Of a DNA stretch of 64,000 nucleotides, positions 8,303 through 18,108 are shown piece after piece. The notes beneath the pieces were generated by a model that saw only the letters and a list, made by a program, of their open reading frames with translations, was not told the origin of the DNA and ran no database searches. This DNA comes from Pollutimonas sp963712655 (GTDB lineage: Bacteria; Pseudomonadota; Gammaproteobacteria; Burkholderiales; Burkholderiaceae_B): assembly GCA_963712655.1 (NCBI GenBank), contig CAVQIT010000008.1, positions 1,736,001 through 1,800,000 on the forward strand, written 5' to 3'. Position 1 is the first letter of the stretch. Every line of letters begins with the position of its first letter. The position numbers and the translations under genes are program-made.

Positions 8303-9097
8303 CTAGCCTTTGCTGCTGATCTCGCCGCCTCGTGCTTTGGCCGCCAGCCAGCCGCCGTCAACCGTCAGCGTGGTTCCGTTTACATAGGACGCGTCGTCCG
8401 ACGCCAGGTAAGCGGCCGCTTTGGCGATATCGCTGCCTTCGCCCCAACGGCCCACCAGGGTTTCCCCGCCCCAATCGACGTTTGCATCGTTCTTGGCCTG
8501 CGAGTTCAGGGGCGTGGCGATGGAGCCGGGCGCTATGGCGTTGACGGTTACGCCGGAGTGGCGCAGGTCTATGGCCGCACCCCGGGTAAGTCCCAGGACG
8601 CCCGATTTCGCCGCGCAATAAGCCGCTCGGTCGGGGCGCCCGACGAAACTGGCGATCGAGGCGATATTGATGATGCGTCCCCAACCTTGTTTCACCATGG
8701 CCGGCGCGAATGCGCGAGCGCAATAGAAGTGGCCCGTAAGGTTGATGTCTATCATCTGGCGCCAATCTGAATCGGTGTGTTCCAGCAAGGGCTTGACGAT
8801 GCGTACGCCTGCGTTGTTAACCAGGATGCTGGCCGCCGCGCCGCATTTTTTTTCAACCTCTGCGGCCAGCGCCGCGACGCTGGCCGAGTCGGTAATATCG
8901 ACCGCAATGGCATGCGCTGAACCTTGCCCGAGTTCCTCTGCCAGGCGTTGCGCGGCCTCGACGTTCAGGTCGGCAATGACGACGACGGCGCCTTGCGCGG
9001 CGAATTCGCGGCAAATGGCGGCGCCCGCGCCGCTGGCGCCGCCGGTGACTACCGCTACTCGGCCCGACATCCTGCCGGCGCCATTGTTGTTCTCCAT
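8303..9097 (-). CDS. SDR-family NAD(P)-dependent oxidoreductase
   Basis: Classical short-chain dehydrogenase, 264 aa. The cofactor glycine motif is TGGASGAG (about residues 18-25), the structural motif NNAG is at 94-97, and the catalytic set is Ser147, Tyr160 and Lys164 (RAAYCAAK). Acidic Asp43 after the second strand (IADLN) suggests NAD+ rather than NADP+. It heads the leftward group (SDR, Bug receptor, enolase-superfamily enzyme) and is divergent from a LysR regulator. Probably oxidises a hydroxy intermediate of the same pathway; substrate unknown. Confidence 0.9.
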   Translation of the reverse strand: MENNNGAGRMSGRVAVVTGGASGAGAAICREFAAQGAVVVIADLNVEAAQRLAEELGQGSAHAIAVDITDSASVAALAAEVEKKCGAAASILVNNAGVRIVKPLLEHTDSDWRQMIDINLTGHFYCARAFAPAMVKQGWGRIINIASIASFVGRPDRAAYCAAKSGVLGLTRGAAIDLRHSGVTVNAIAPGSIATPLNSQAKNDANVDWGGETLVGRWGEGSDIAKAAAYLASDDASYVNGTTLTVDGGWLAAKARGGEISSKG

Positions 9098-9147
9098 TTT
9101 TTTCTCCTAAGTGGGGTTCAGATGCAGGCAGTCTATCAACGATAAGT

Positions 9148-9195
9148 CTTTCGTTTTTATGTATTATTGATTAATTAAATTAGGTAAAACGAAAG
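9148..9195. promoter_or_regulatory. Inverted repeat in SDR-lysR divergent promoter region
   Basis: Arms CTTTCGTTTT (9148-9157) and AAAACGAAAG (9186-9195) are perfect 10-bp inverted repeats separated by 28 AT-rich bases. They lie between the divergent SDR (start 9097) and LysR (start 9235) genes, where a LysR regulator would bind. Assignment as its operator is inference from position. Confidence 0.45.
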
Positions 9196-9234
9196 TTAAT
9201 GCAGTGCGAAGCTGCGTAATTCGAGAGGGAAAAA

Positions 9235-10119
9235 ATGTCGATACGCGAACTGAAAACATTGATTGCGGTGGCGGAGCACGGCAGCATTTCGGCGGCGGCG
9301 GAACGCGTCTTTTTAAGCGTGCCGGCCGCTGCCGCGCAAATCGTCAAGCTGGAGGCCGAGTTCAAGACAGTCTTGCTGAATCGCGCCCGCAAGCCGGCCC
9401 AGCTTACGGCGCAAGGCCATGCGCTGGTCATGCGCGCGCGCGAGGTCGTCAGCAACTATGCACAGTTATACGAAGCGGTATCGTCGTCGGAAGACTTGAC
9501 CGGCGTGCTGAATATCGGCGCTATACCTACCGCGTTGACGGGGGTGATACCGAAAGCGCTGATCGCCTTCCGGCGCGCCCATCCCAGGGCCCAGATCCGG
9601 CTTGAACACGGGCTGTCTCCGTCTTTGGCCCAGCGTTTGCGTCATCGGGAGCTGGACGCCGCGATTATCAGCGAACCCCAGCGTCCCATACCCGATCTGC
9701 AATGGACTGCTTTTACGCAAGAGCCCATTGTGGTGATTGCATCGGCTACCCTTCCTGTCCAAAGCGACCGATCGCTGTTGCGCGCCTTTCCGTATATACG
9801 GTTCAACCGCAATTTCTGGGTCAACCGCATCATCGAAGAAGACCTCCAGCGCCGCAAACTCTTGACCAATCCCATCATGGAGCTGGATTCGCTGGAAGCG
9901 ATCGGGCAGATGGTGCGCTATGGGCTGGGCGTGTCTATCATCCCCTTGAGCAGCCGAACGTTTTTGCGGCTGCACCGCTTGCAGGCTGTTCCGTTCGGCG
10001 AACCGGGCCTGATGCGATCCATCGTCCTGGCCCAGTCGTCCGACAGCAGTAAAGTGCGGCTGACGTCGGCGTTCAAGGATTGCCTGCTTCGGGCGGGGAA
10101 TATGCATGCGGCAAAGTAG
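9235..10119 (+). CDS. LysR-family transcriptional regulator
   Basis: 294 aa. N-terminal winged helix-turn-helix (about residues 1-60) with the LysR pattern IRELKTLIAVAEHGSISAAA, though the second half of the helix (RVFLSVPAAAAQIVKLEAEF) departs from the usual QP/S pattern. The C-terminal co-inducer domain (about 90-290) starts GVLNIGAIPTALTGVIPKAL. Divergent from the SDR/Bug/enolase-superfamily genes across a 137-bp gap carrying a long inverted repeat, so it probably activates that operon in response to the substrate. Effector unknown. Confidence 0.9.
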   Translation: MSIRELKTLIAVAEHGSISAAAERVFLSVPAAAAQIVKLEAEFKTVLLNRARKPAQLTAQGHALVMRAREVVSNYAQLYEAVSSSEDLTGVLNIGAIPTALTGVIPKALIAFRRAHPRAQIRLEHGLSPSLAQRLRHRELDAAIISEPQRPIPDLQWTAFTQEPIVVIASATLPVQSDRSLLRAFPYIRFNRNFWVNRIIEEDLQRRKLLTNPIMELDSLEAIGQMVRYGLGVSIIPLSSRTFLRLHRLQAVPFGEPGLMRSIVLAQSSDSSKVRLTSAFKDCLLRAGNMHAAK

Positions 10120-10137
10120 CTGTCATCTTGCCGGGGG

Positions 10138-10165
10138 CTTGAAAATTTCCGCATCGTCCCCATAA
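10138..10165 (+). promoter_or_regulatory. Sigma-32-type heat-shock promoter upstream of htpG
   Basis: CTTGAAA (10138-10144), 13 bp, CCCCATAA (10158-10165) matches the sigma-32 consensus CTTGAAA-N13-CCCCATNT very closely. It lies about 180 bp upstream of the htpG start, which is a classic heat-shock gene. Confidence 0.75.
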
Positions 10166-10345
10166 TCCATGAACATCCAGCCACGGATAGTCGCCCTGGC
10201 GCATGTCCCATTTTCCCGCCGATGGCAGTCAGCGCAAGCATAAAGGCATGTCATTTGCTGCTGGCGGGGTTTTGCCGGGCCATTCGTCGCCGGATGCCCG
10301 GAATATCGTTTTTATTGAATAATTTATTTTTTGCGTGGTCTAACA

Positions 10346-12264
10346 ATGAGTCAAACTGATACGCCCGTCTCCTCGTCAGAAACCTTGGGCTTCCAGGCCG
10401 AAGTCAAGCAGTTGCTGCATCTGATGATTCATTCCCTGTACAGCAACAAAGACATATTCCTGCGGGAGCTCGTGTCCAACGCGTCCGACGCCTGCGACAA
10501 GCTGCGTTTCGAAGCTATCGATAACCCTGATCTTTTCCAGGGCGATACGGACCTGCGCATACGCGTCGAATTCGACAAGGATCAGCGCACGGTCACGATT
10601 TCCGATAACGGCATCGGCATGACCCGCGATGATGCGATCAGCCATTTGGGCACCATCGCCCGTTCGGGCACCAAGGAATTCTTTACCAACCTGACGGGCG
10701 ATAGCCAGAAGGACGCGCAGCTTATCGGCCAGTTCGGCGTGGGTTTCTATTCCGCGTTTATCGTGGCGAAAAAGGTGTCGGTATTAAGCCGCCGCGCGGG
10801 CGTGGCGGAAACCGAATCGGTCTTGTGGGAATCCAATGGCGAGGGCGATTTCACCATTGCTCCTGTCGAGAAGGCGGATCGCGGCACATCGGTAACCTTG
10901 TACTTGCGCGACGAGGAAGACGATTTCCTGAACGGCTGGAAGCTGCGCGAGGTATTGCGCCACTATTCCGACCATATCTCCTTGCCCATCCAGATGCAGA
11001 AGGAAGAATGGGATAGCGAAAAATCGGAGCAGGTCAAGAAGAACGAATGGGAAACCGTGAACCAGGCCAGCGCCTTGTGGACCCGTTCCAAATCCGATAT
11101 CACCGACGAGCAGTACCAAGAATTCTACAAACATATCGCCCACGATTACGACGACCCACTGGCCTGGACGCACAACCGGGTAGAGGGTCGCAGCGAATAC
11201 ACGCAGTTGCTGTATGTTCCCAAGCATGCGCCCATGGATATCTGGGACCGCGACGGCCGCAAGGGCGTCAAGCTGTATGTGAAGCGCGTCTTCATCATGG
11301 ACGATGCCGAACAGTTGTTGCCCAATTATCTGCGCTTCGTGCGCGGCGTGATCGATTCGGCCGATCTGCCCTTGAACGTATCGCGCGAAATCCTGCAGGA
11401 AAGCCGTGATGTGCGCGCGATCCGCGAAGGGTCGGCCAAGCGCATCCTGTCCTTGCTGGAAGACCTGGCCGAGAACAAGGCGGAACGAGTATGCTGACGT
11501 TCTGGACGCAGTTCGGCCAGGTGCTCAAAGAGGGCGCGGGCGAGGACACGGCCAATATAGAGCGCATCGCCAAGCTGCTGCGTTTCGCCTCGACGCATGC
11601 GCGGCAACGCTGCGCAAACGGTTTCCTTCGCCGATTACGTGGCCCGCATGAAAGAAGGCCAGGACAAGATTTACTACGTCAGCGGCGAGTCGTATGCCGC
11701 GGCCAGCAACAGCCCGCATCTTGAGATTTTCCGCAAGAAGGGCTGGAAGTCCTGGTGTTGTCCGACCGCGTCGACGAGTGGATGCTGTCTTATCTGCGCG
11801 AGTTCGATGGCAAGTCGCTGAGTTCGATCGCCAAGGGCGGCCTGGATCTCGACCCACTAGCGGACGAAGACGAAAAGAAACACCAGGCGGAAGTCGCTGA
11901 AGACCTTCAAGCCTTTGGTCGAGCGCTTGAAGACGGTGCTGGCCGACAAGGTGAAAGAGGTGCGTGTAACGGGCCGCCTGGTGGATTCGCCGGCTTGCGT
12001 GGTGGTCGATGAAAACGAGCTTAGCCCGCACTTGATGCGCATGCTGCAGGCGGCGGGGCAGGCGGCGCCCGAGGTCAAGCCTATTCTGGAAATCAATCCT
12101 GAACATGCCTTGATCGCCCGCATGCAAGGCGCGCCGGAGGCCGATTTCTCCGAATGGGCATGCTGCTGCTGGATCAGGCGATGCTGGCGGAAGGCGCGCA
12201 ACCTGGCGATCCGGCGGCTTTCGTCAAGCGCATGAACCGTTTGTTATTGGGCGCTGGCGCGTAA
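10346..12264 (+). CDS. htpG: Molecular chaperone HtpG (Hsp90), frameshifted
   Basis: Cytoplasmic Hsp90 ATPase chaperone. The N-terminal and middle domains (10346 to about 11485) are intact and show the Hsp90 motifs: QLLHLMIHSLYSNKDIFLRE, ASDACDKLR, DNGIGM and GQFGVGFYSAF. Homology then continues to the stop at 12262-12264 only by switching frame about five times (near 11489, 11600, 11745, 11908 and 12160), with all the C-terminal blocks present and in order. That is characteristic of single-base errors rather than decay. Reconstructed length about 640 aa, normal for HtpG. Preceded by a sigma-32-like promoter. Confidence 0.85.
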
Positions 12265-12368
12265 ACATGGGCTTGACCGCATCGGCCGCAGGGTTGCGCT
12301 TGTCGTTAGGCGCGGGCGCGTAAACGCCATGCGCGGCGCAGTCCGGCGTTAAAGCCGGACGCTTACGC

Positions 12369-12951
12369 TTACACCGGCGGCAGTTGCCGCCGGAACCAAT
12401 TGCTTTCCCGGCCGAACCGTTCCCAGTCGAACGATGGGCCGGGATCGGTCTTGCGCCCGGGCGCGATGTGTTCGTGGCCGCGCACCGCCTCCAGCGGATA
12501 CCGCAGCGCGCAGCGCCGGCACCAGCCGGGCCAGGGTGTGGTATTGTTCCGGCGTGTAAGGCAGGTTGTCGGTGCCTTCCATTTCGATGCCGATCGAAAA
12601 GTCATTGCAGCGCTCGCGCCCCGCGAAGCCGATACGCCGGCATGCCAGGCCCGTTTGTCGGTGGAGACGAACTGCACGATGCCGCCATCGCGGCGCACAA
12701 AAAAATGCGCCGACACCGCAAGCCGCGCAGTCGCGCAAGCCAGGGATGGGCGTCGTAGTCCAGCCGGTTCAGGAAAAGATCGACCACTTCGCTGGGCCGC
12801 CGAAAATGCCGGGCGGCAGGCTGATGTTGTGCATGACCAGAAGGTAGGCATCTTCGCCCGCCGCGCGCATGTCGTGGTTGGGCGATGGCGCGTGCGCAAC
12901 GCCGGATTGGAGGTTCAGCCAGCCATGCCGGTCCAGGGCAAGCCTGCTCAT
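12369..12951 (-). CDS. ampD: N-acetyl-anhydromuramoyl-L-alanine amidase AmpD, frameshifted
   Basis: Cytosolic zinc amidase that removes the peptide from anhydro-muropeptides during cell-wall recycling. Recognisable pieces are VMHNISLPPGIFGG, VSAHFFVRRDGGIVQFV, FSIGIEMEGTDNLPYT and VRGHEHIAPGRKTDPGPSFD, which include the zinc histidines and the downstream Lys/Asp. They lie in different frames, so at least two or three indels interrupt the reading. Its start overlaps the stop of the PP0621-like gene (ATGA). Order and content match Bordetella-type genomes. Confidence 0.8.
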
Positions 12952-13216
12952 GGCCGCACGCCGAGCTTGGCGTGTTCTTCAGCTGCACCAGATGCGGCCA
13001 TTGCTGAGAACGGCTTCGGAGCGGGGCATATGGATACCGCAATGTTCGCACCTGACCATGGCCTCGTTATGCTGCACAGGCGGTGCGCCGCGTCTGGGCG
13101 CCTGCTTGCGGCTGACGGCCGTTGGCCTGGTTTTTGCCGTTCTGGCGCGCCGCGATGCGGGCGATCAGCAAGGCGGCGATAATGAATACGACCCAGAAAA
13201 CTAGTTTTTCCCACAT
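12948..13216 (-). CDS. PP0621-family small membrane/zinc-ribbon-like protein, frameshifted
   Basis: Short protein with one N-terminal membrane segment (MWEKLVFWVVFIIAALLIAR), a polar linker, and a Cys-rich tail (VRCEHCGIHMPRSEAV...IWCSEEH) resembling a small zinc ribbon. The membrane and zinc parts are in different frames and one more indel precedes the final EEHAKLGV, so two shifts are needed. It sits between the ypjD-like gene and ampD with overlapping starts and stops on both sides. The family is conserved in Beta- and Gammaproteobacteria; function unknown. Confidence 0.65.
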
Positions 13217-14054
13217 TAGCCTCGGTGCAGAATGACGTCGAGCACGAAACGGCTGCCGCTATAGGCCAGCAATAAGAAGGCAAAGCCCACCAGCGTCCAG
13301 CGCAAGGCAATGCGGCCGCGCCAGCCGCGCCTGTAGCGGCCCAGCAGCAGAATGCCGAAGGTAAGCCACGACAGCAGGGTGAACACGGTTTTATGATCGA
13401 AGGGCAGCAGTTGCTGCTTAGCCGCATGGAGACGACGGCGCCCGTGATAATGGTCCAGGTCAGCAGCACGAAACCAATCCAGATAAGGCGAAACAGCAGC
13501 CGTTCCTGCATCAGCAGGGGCGGCATGGCGTCGAGCGCGCGGCCCAGCGTGCTACGGCCTTGGATGGTCTTGTTCGAAGGCCGGTGCAGCTGGCGATCGG
13601 CGCGCCATCAGCATGGCGTGCAGCGCCGCGACGGTGATCAGGCCGTAGGCGGTCAGCGCGATGATCAGGTGCATGCGCAGCCAGCCGTTATTGGCATGGG
13701 CCACAATATGCCCGTAGGGAAACACGGCCCCGAGCAGCGCGGCCAGGGCGGCGACGGGCAGTCAGCAATGAGCGCAGCCCGTCGATGCGCACCAGCAGGC
13801 TTTCGAACCAGAAGATGACCATGCCCAGCCAGAGGCCGCCGATAGCGCCAGCGCCCAGCCCAGATGCAGGTATGCCGGCGCCGAGCATGGCCTGCGGACC
13901 AGGGCGATGCCGTGCAGCACAAGGCGCCGGCCAGGCAAGCCCGGCCGAAAGCCGGTTCCGCCTGCGAGCCGCCCGTGCTTAGCGGCCGCCAAAGCGAGGA
14001 GCCAGCACGGCGTAAGCCAGGCGGCCAGCAGTGAAATACAATGCCTGCAGACAT
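13216..14054 (-). CDS. ypjD: YpjD/CcsA-like inner-membrane protein (cytochrome c assembly family), frameshifted
   Basis: Polytopic membrane protein related to HemX/CcsA, next to ffh in many Proteobacteria. Scattered over several frames are recognisable segments: MSAGIVFH at the start, WLGMVIFWFESLLVRIDGLR, the loop before NNGWLRMHLIIALTAYGLITVAAL, LLFRLIWIGFVLLTWTIITG, FDHKTVFTLLSWLTFGILL and a final LDVILHRG ending in TAA, which overlaps the next start. Multiple one-base indels are required. The name is based on family and position; a haem-handling role is not established for YpjD. Confidence 0.7.
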
Positions 14055-14144
14055 AGACCGTGATTTCTGGTCAGCCAGTGCGTGCAAGCCCTAACGGATA
14101 TTCTCCATATACCGATATGCGACTAGTTTAAGCGAAACCAACTC

Positions 14145-15559
14145 ATGCTCGATAACCTGACCCAACGTCTTTCGCGCGTCGTCAAAACCATGCGCGGCGA
14201 AGCCCGCCTGACCGAGGCCAACACGCAGGAGATGCTGCGCGAAGTGCGCATGGCCCTGCTCGAGGCCGACGTGGCGCTGCCGGTGGTGCGCGATTTCGTC
14301 GCCCGGGTCAAGGAGAAGGCGCTGGGCGAGGAAGTCGCCGGCAGCCTGACGCCCGGGCCAGGCGCTGGTCGGCATGGTCCATAAAGAACTCACGTCGCTG
14401 ATGGGCGGCGACCTGGGGCCGATGCCAGCGAACTGTCGCTGGCGCAGCAGCCGCCGGCGTCATCCTGATGGCGGGCTTGCAGGGCGCCGGTAAAACCACC
14501 ACCACCGGCAAGCTGGCGCGCTGGCTGGCCGAAGGCGGCCACAGCCAGAACGGCCGCAAGACCGGCAAGAAAAAAGTGCTGGTGGTCAGCGCCGACGTCT
14601 ATCGTCCCGCCGCCATCGAGCAGCTGAAGACCGTGGCGGCCCAGGTCGGCGTCGATTTCCTGCCCGTCCGACCGACCAGAAGCCCGAAGACATCGCGCGC
14701 GGCGCGCTGGATCACGCCACGCGCCATCACTACGACGTGCTGATCGTCGATACCGCCGGCCGGCTGGGCATCGACGAAGCGATGATGCGCGAGATCCGCG
14801 CGCTGCACGACGCTGCTCAAGCCGATCGAAACGCTGTTCGTGGTCGACGCCATGCAGGGCCAGGACGCCGTCAATGTGGCCAAGGCGTTCAACGAGGCCT
14901 GCCGCTGACCGGCGTGGTGCTGACCAAGCTCGACGGCGATGCGCGCGGCGGCGCGGCGTTGTCGGTGCGCCACGTCACCGGCAAGCCCCTGAAGTTCGTC
15001 GGCGTGTCCGAAAAGCTGTCGGGCCTGGAGCCTTTCCATCCCGAACGCATGGCCCAGCGCGTGCTGGGCATGGGCGACATCGTGTCGCTGGTCGAAGCAG
15101 GCGCAGAAGACCATCGATGTCGACGATGCGCAAAAGCTGGCCGCCAAGATGAAGTCGGGCGACAAGTTCGACCTGAACGATTTCCGCGCGCAGATCGCCC
15201 AGATGAAGAACATGGGCGACATGGGGTCGATGCTGGAAAAACTGCCCGCCCAGTTCTCCCAGGCCGCCGTCCAGGTGCGACGGCAAGCAGGCGGCCAAGC
15301 AGATCCGCCGCACGGAAGGCATCCTGAATTCCATGACGGCGCTCGAGCGCGCAAGCCCGAACTCATCAAGGCGTCGCGCAAGCGCCGCATCGCCACCGGC
15401 TCCGGCGTGCAGGTGCAGGAAGTCAACCGCATGCTGGCCCAGTTCGAGCAGATGCAGGGCATGATGAAGCAGATGAAGAAGGGCGGCATGGCCAAGATGA
15501 TGCGCGCCATGGGCGGCCTCAAAGGCCTGGGCAAAGGCGGCTTCGGCGGATTACGGTAA
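14145..15559 (+). CDS. ffh: Signal recognition particle GTPase Ffh, frameshifted at many points
   Basis: SRP54-type GTPase that with 4.5S RNA targets membrane proteins co-translationally; essential in bacteria. N domain from MLDNLTQRLSRVVKTMRGEA; G domain with MAGLQGAGKTTTTGKLA (P-loop), DVYRPAAIEQL, VDTAGRLGID and TKLDGDARGGAALS; M domain with a Met-rich end (FEQMQGMMKQMKKGGMAKMM). The whole protein is present and in order but at least eight one-base indels break the frame (for example near 14355, 14415, 14665, 14815, 14900, 15100, 15275 and 15345). A living cell could not tolerate this, so sequence error is the likely cause. Confidence 0.9.
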
Positions 15560-15579
15560 GGCTCTGGCGTCAACAGGCC

Positions 15580-15780
15580 TTAGCCTCCGCCCACCGCCAC
15601 CACGATCTCGATTTGGTCGCCGTCGGCCAGCGGGGTTTCCCCATGCCGGCTTTTAGGCACGATATCGCCGTTGGCTTCGACGGCGATACGTTTTCCCTGG
15701 TAGCCAAGAAAGGCGATCAGATCGGCAATGGTGGCTACCTGCTCAAGCGCCTGGGGCTTGCCATTTAGGGTGATGTTCAT
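15580..15780 (-). CDS. thiS: Sulfur carrier protein ThiS
   Basis: 66 aa ubiquitin-like protein that carries thiocarboxylate sulfur for thiamine thiazole synthesis. The start MNITLNGKPQAL, the beta-grasp pattern and the obligatory C-terminal Gly-Gly (VAVGGG, here with an extra Gly) identify it. Intact, unlike the genes on both sides. Not accompanied here by thiG or thiO; it is a single gene between ffh (convergent) and the iminopeptidase gene. Confidence 0.85.
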   Translation of the reverse strand: MNITLNGKPQALEQVATIADLIAFLGYQGKRIAVEANGDIVPKSRHGETPLADGDQIEIVVAVGGG

Positions 15781-15855
15781 TTCATATCCTGAAAAACAAA
15801 AATTAAGGCCACAGGCCGGATTGCGCGCCCTTGGGGCCAGCCCGGCCCTACTATT

Positions 15856-16789
15856 TCAGGCGCTGAATTTATCGGTGGCTTCCAGCAGCCTGGTTAATAT
15901 GCCGGGTTCGTCGAAAGCGTGACCGGCATCGTCGACCAGATGGAACTCGGCCTGCGGCCATGCCTTGTGCAAGTCCCACGCCGTTTTGGCGGGCGTGCAG
16001 GCATCGTAGCGGCCCTGGATAATCACTCCTGGAATAGCATGCAGCAGCCCGGCATTGCGCAGCAACTGGCCTTCTTCCATGAAGCCCTTGTTCATGAAAT
16101 AGTGGTTCTCAATCCGGGCAAAGGCCAGCGCCGCATCGTCGGCGGCGTGGGCGAGCGCGTGGGAAGTATTGGGTAATAAGGCAATAGTATGGCTTTCCCA
16201 TTGCGTCCAGGCGTGCGCCGCTTCCAATTGTACTTTGCGGTCGCTGCCGGTAAGCCGCTTGTGATAGGCCGCCATCATGTCGTGGCGCTCGTCCTGGGGG
16301 ATGGGCGCCAGGTAGTTTTCCCATCGATCGGGAAAGAGCCACGAGGCGCCTTCCTGGTAGAACCATCGCAATTCTTCCCGCCTGCACGCGTAAAGATGCC
16401 GCGCACAATCAGTTCGCTGACACGACGGGGATGCGTCTGGGCATAGGCCAGGGCCAGCGTCGAGCCCCAGGATCCGCCGAACACCAGGGCTGTTCTGCTT
16501 CAGCACTGCTCGCGCAAACGTTCGATGTCGGCGACCAGATCCCAGGTGGTGTTGTTTCCAGGCTGGCGTGCGGAGTCGACCGGCCGCAGCCGCGCTGATC
16601 GAACAACAGGATGTTATAGCGGGCCGGATCGAACAGCCGCCGGTGGGCGGGCGAACAACCGCCGCCGGGGCCGCCGTGCAGGAAGACGGCCGGCTTGCCC
16701 TGCGGGTTGCCGCAAAGCTCCCAATACACTTGGTGGCCGTCTTCGGTATTCAAAAAGCCTTGAGAATAGGGTTGGATTTCCGGGTACAC
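15856..16789 (-). CDS. pip: Proline iminopeptidase, frameshifted
   Basis: Cytosolic alpha/beta-hydrolase that removes N-terminal proline. Start MYPEIQPYSQGFLNTEDGH; the oxyanion region HGGPGGGCSPAHRRLFDP; the nucleophile elbow GGSWGSTLALAYAQ; the cap domain DRWENYLAPIP; and the C-terminal catalytic parts GRYDACTPA (Asp) and DAGHAFDEPG (His) are all present. At least three frame changes (near 16545, 16490 and 16385) are needed, so the gene appears broken, probably by sequence errors. Reconstructed length about 310 aa is normal. Confidence 0.82.
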
Positions 16790-16843
16790 GTGAACAGTCC
16801 TTAAGTCAGAGAAGCCGGCGTCGGCCGATGGGCGGATCGGCCG

Positions 16844-17628
16844 CTATTTGCGAGTGAAAATCAGGTCCCATACGCCATGCCCCAGGCGCAGCCCGCGCGT
16901 CTCGAATTTGGTCTGGGGGCGAAAGTCCGGGCGCGGGGCATAGCCGTCAGGCGAGGTATTGGCCAGGCTGGGTTCGGCGCCCAGCACCGTCAGCATTTGT
17001 TCGGCATAGTTTTCCCAGTCGGTGGCGCAATGGATATAGCCGCCGGGCGCAATTCGGCTGGCCAGCAGGGCGACGAACGCCGGCTGGATCAGGCGGCGCT
17101 TATGATGGCGGCTTTTGGGCCAGGGGTCGGGAAAGTAGATGTGCACCCCGGCCAGGGAATCCGGCGCGATCATGTCGCGCGCGACTTCGACGGCATCGTG
17201 CTGGATGATGCGGATATTGGGCTGGCCCGATTCGTCGATGCGTTTGAGCATGGCGCCCACACCGGCATTGAAGACTTCGACCCCCAGGAAGTTGTCGCCG
17301 GGCCGGGCCTGCGCGATTTTATGAGTGGTTTCGCCCATGCCGAAGCCGATTTCCAGGACGGTGGGCGCGGAGCGGCCGAACACCTTGGAAAAATCCAGCG
17401 TGGCGTGGCGGTAGGGCAGCGACCACAGCGGCAAAAGGCGCTCCAGCGCTTCTTTTTGTCCGGGAGTGATATGGCGCGCCTATGCACGAAGCTGCGGATG
17501 TGGCTGGCGCCCGAAGGCGATGTCGACGTGACGACATTATCTAGGACGGGTTCGCCGCCTGCCTGGGCTGAAGGACTGCCGTCCGCCGGGGCCGGCAAGC
17601 CGGAATTGGTTGGGGGAATTATATTCAT
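16844..17628 (-). CDS. trmB: tRNA (guanine-N7-)-methyltransferase TrmB, one frameshift
   Basis: SAM-dependent methyltransferase forming m7G46 in tRNA. The C-terminal 196 aa are intact: VLEIGFGMGETTHK (SAM motif I), IHYFPDPWPKSRHHKRRL-type signature near 17095-17140 (here HIYFPDPWPKSRHHKRRL) and the ATDWENYAEQM segment. The N-terminus starts at 17628 (MNIIPPTNSGLP) and reads in another frame up to the shift near 17470, where one missing base separates FVHRRA from the expected ITPGQKEAL. Last chromosomal protein gene before the tRNA that carries the ICE. Confidence 0.87.
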
Positions 17629-17717
17629 AGCCTGAATTGTAGTGATTGCCGGAAGTTTTTTCAGGCGAGGGCGGCAAAGAATGTTTTTGCCTCGCGGCAA
17701 GAATGCCGGGGTGGCGC

Positions 17718-17723
17718 TATAAT
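17718..17723 (+). promoter_or_regulatory. Possible -10 box for tRNA-Gly
   Basis: A consensus TATAAT lies 72 bp upstream of the tRNA gene in the gap after trmB. No well-spaced -35 box is visible, so this is tentative. Confidence 0.3.
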
Positions 17724-17795
17724 TCGTGGCTTTCATTTTAAGCGGGGCCGCAGGCTGCGGCCCGATGGCTTGATCGCCGCCCTTTACCGGGACAG

Positions 17796-17869
17796 GCGGG
17801 TGTATCTCAATGGTAGAGAAGCAGCTTCCCAAGCTGATGACGAGGGTTCGATTCCCTTCACCCGCTCCA
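17796..17869 (+). tRNA. tRNA-Gly (anticodon CCC)
   Basis: 74-nt cloverleaf. Acceptor arms GCGGGTG/CACCCGC, D-loop AATGGTA, anticodon loop TTCCCAA giving CCC, T-arm GAGGGTTCGATTCCCTT, and encoded CCA end. It closely resembles the known Gly(CCC) tRNAs. The 3' end is followed directly by ICE DNA and an integrase gene, so it is the integration target and remains functional after insertion. Confidence 0.95.
17844..17869 (+). other. Probable left attachment site (attL) of the ICE in the tRNA-Gly 3' end
   Basis: The T-arm and acceptor 3' half of tRNA-Gly, directly followed by element DNA and a tyrosine integrase gene 240 bp on. Integrases of this type use tRNA 3' ends as attB. I found no second copy of this segment in the window, so attR is expected to the right, beyond 64 kb. 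Exact core limits cannot be set without attR. Confidence 0.55.
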
Positions 17870-17994
17870 CTGTTACATTCTACCGGATTCCATGGACGTC
17901 CAGTAAGGTCTGTAAGTCATTGAATGTTGGGAAGTTTTTTCAATTCGATGTTCTACCGACGTCCACCGAAATCCACCCGTATCCAGCCCCAATG

Positions 17995-18016
17995 TGTACA
18001 TAAATATGTACATAAA
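17995..18016 (+). repeat. Direct repeat TGTACATAAA x2 next to attL
   Basis: TGTACATAAA occurs at 17995-18004 and 18007-18016, a 12-bp period, about one helical turn, between the tRNA end and the integrase gene. Position and spacing suit integrase arm-type or excisionase (AlpA-like) binding sites; function is inferred. Confidence 0.4.
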
Positions 18017-18108
18017 TGCGGGTGGCGCCGGTTTCGGGTTGTTGGTGGGCGAAATTCCGTGACGAGATCAGCATCTAGCACTGAACCTAACGTTCAGGAG
18101 TTAGAGCT

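Noticed and set aside
15557..15582. Terminator between ffh and thiS
   Set aside because: Only TAAGGC/GCCTTA arms with a 14-nt loop, no T-run, and the arms overlap both gene ends.
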